A stretch of DNA of 6,345 nucleotides from Gemmatimonadota bacterium (GTDB lineage Bacteria > Orphanbacterota > Orphanbacteria > Orphanbacterales > Orphanbacteraceae), in NCBI GenBank assembly GCA_013002425.1, contig JABDJQ010000609.1, positions 1 to 6,345 on the forward strand. The letters are read 5' to 3'. Under the pieces are notes generated by a model that did not search any database, was not told the origin of the DNA, and saw only the letters and a program-made list of their open reading frames with translations. Both the position numbers and the translations under genes were made by a program. This document shows positions 5,780 through 6,345 of the stretch, piece by piece; position 1 is the stretch's first letter; each line of letters starts with the position of its first letter.

Positions 5780-6238
5780 ATGGTACGCCCACTCACATTC
5801 GCTGTCGCGATCCTGTCGTGCGCACTTCTTCTGACCGGCGCCGGCTGCGGAAACGAAGTGACGGCGCCCGACGTTTCTGCAAGCGATGCCATCGACGCTT
5901 CGAAGAAGCCGAACGGCGGCCGTTACAACCCGAATCGCCCCCCGAACGAAGTACTCGTCGACGGGGATATGGGGATGGTCGTGCTGAACGGAACCGTAAC
6001 GCCTGCCGTGGCCGCCACGATTCGCGCGTATCGTCCCGGCGGCACCGTACTCGTAGCGGAAACGATGACGAATGCCGAGCAGGACGGCTTCTCGCTGTCG
6101 CTGAAGCCCGGACGCTACGACATGGTCGCATCGGCCGGCGGATTCGAAGACGAATGGAAGTACAAGGTCAAAGTTCGCCCGGACAGGGCGCGTACCGTGA
6201 ACTTCGTGCTGCAGGATTCTGGCGAAGGAGGCGAATAG
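5780..6238 (+). CDS. Small lipoprotein with carboxypeptidase-regulatory/transthyretin-like beta domain
   Basis: This 152-residue protein is a predicted exported lipoprotein of unknown specific role. Residues 1-22 are a signal sequence (R3, hydrophobic core 6-19) ending at TGAG-C23; the lipobox is degenerate because Leu sits at -5 instead of -3, so lipidation is likely but not certain. Residues 24-60 are a low-complexity linker rich in Pro, Asn, Asp and Ala. Residues about 66-145 look like a CarboxypepD_reg/transthyretin-type beta sandwich: GTVTPAVAATIRAY, then DGFSLSLKPGRYDMVASAGGF, then VRPDRARTVNFVL. The LKPGRYDMVASAGGF stretch is the hallmark turn. These domains usually mediate binding or structure, not catalysis. 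The last residues (DSGEGGE) are acidic. The ATG has GGAGG six bases upstream. No operon partner is visible; a hairpin lies 36 bases downstream. Confidence 0.85.
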   Translation: MVRPLTFAVAILSCALLLTGAGCGNEVTAPDVSASDAIDASKKPNGGRYNPNRPPNEVLVDGDMGMVVLNGTVTPAVAATIRAYRPGGTVLVAETMTNAEQDGFSLSLKPGRYDMVASAGGFEDEWKYKVKVRPDRARTVNFVLQDSGEGGE

Positions 6239-6273
6239 ACTTCATTCATCCTCTCCACGGGGGTGACAGGCGG

Positions 6274-6312
6274 GGGCGCGGTCGTTCATTCGGTCGCGCC
6301 CTCTGCCGTTTT
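6274..6312 (+). terminator. Possible terminator after the lipoprotein gene
   Basis: An 11-base-pair stem with two G-T pairs (6274-6284 with 6291-6301, arms starting GGGCGCG and ending CGCGCCC) has a TTCATT loop. The T-run (6309-6312) is short and begins seven bases after the stem, so it is weaker than the helicase terminator. Confidence 0.5.
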
Positions 6313-6338
6313 CATCGCAGGAAATTCGCGGTGCCCGC

Positions 6339-6344
6339 TATACT
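6339..6344 (+). promoter_or_regulatory. Possible -10 box at the right edge
   Basis: TATACT matches the -10 consensus at five of six positions and follows the hairpin of the previous gene. No TGn extension or convincing -35 is seen, and the gene it would serve lies outside the window. Confidence 0.25.
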
Positions 6345-6345
6345 G

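Noticed and set aside
1..6345. CRISPR array, insertion sequence, phage or defence system
   Set aside because: No regularly spaced repeats, transposase, integrase or defence-type genes are visible. All large genes are accounted for by ordinary chromosomal families plus one unknown.

Overview
The window is GC-rich bacterial chromosomal DNA. It carries six protein genes, the first of them cut by the left edge, and ordinary intergenic regions. The best clue to the organism is the C-terminal domain of the secreted esterase: a FlgD-like/'sorting' type beta domain with a PNPF start, a WDGRD core and a GIYF end. Such tails are common on exported proteins of the FCB superphylum and related candidate phyla (Eisenbacteria, Krumholzibacteriota, Latescibacterota, Gemmatimonadota). 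A CdaA-type diadenylate cyclase, a small lipoprotein and strong AAGGAGG ribosome binding sites fit such a lineage, but I cannot name a species.

Layout. Bases 1-455 (+) hold the C-terminal part of a c-di-AMP synthase (CdaA). Facing it, with a 23-base gap, is a carbon-nitrogen hydrolase on the minus strand (479-1294). Its promoter region lies back to back with that of a secreted CE1/PHB-depolymerase-type esterase (1483-2664, +). A 285-base AT-richer leader with several small inverted repeats precedes an RhlE-like DEAD-box RNA helicase (2950-4242, +), which ends in a textbook rho-independent terminator (4270-4304). A TTG-started, all-helical protein of unknown function follows (4538-5293, +). 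Next comes a 486-base stretch without a convincing gene (5294-5779) that contains inverted repeats and might hold a structured RNA. The last gene is a small lipoprotein with a transthyretin/carboxypeptidase-regulatory-like beta domain (5780-6238, +), followed by a hairpin and a possible -10 box at the right edge.

The genes do not form one pathway. Each appears to be its own transcription unit: the spacing is wide, the strand changes, and good ribosome binding sites and terminators separate them. Shared themes are only general: signalling (c-di-AMP), RNA remodelling (helicase) and envelope or secreted proteins (esterase, lipoprotein). I found no CRISPR array, tRNA, rRNA, insertion sequence or phage gene. 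I also see no clear multi-gene novel system. The most open items are the uncharacterised protein at 4538-5293, the non-coding region after it, and the helicase leader.
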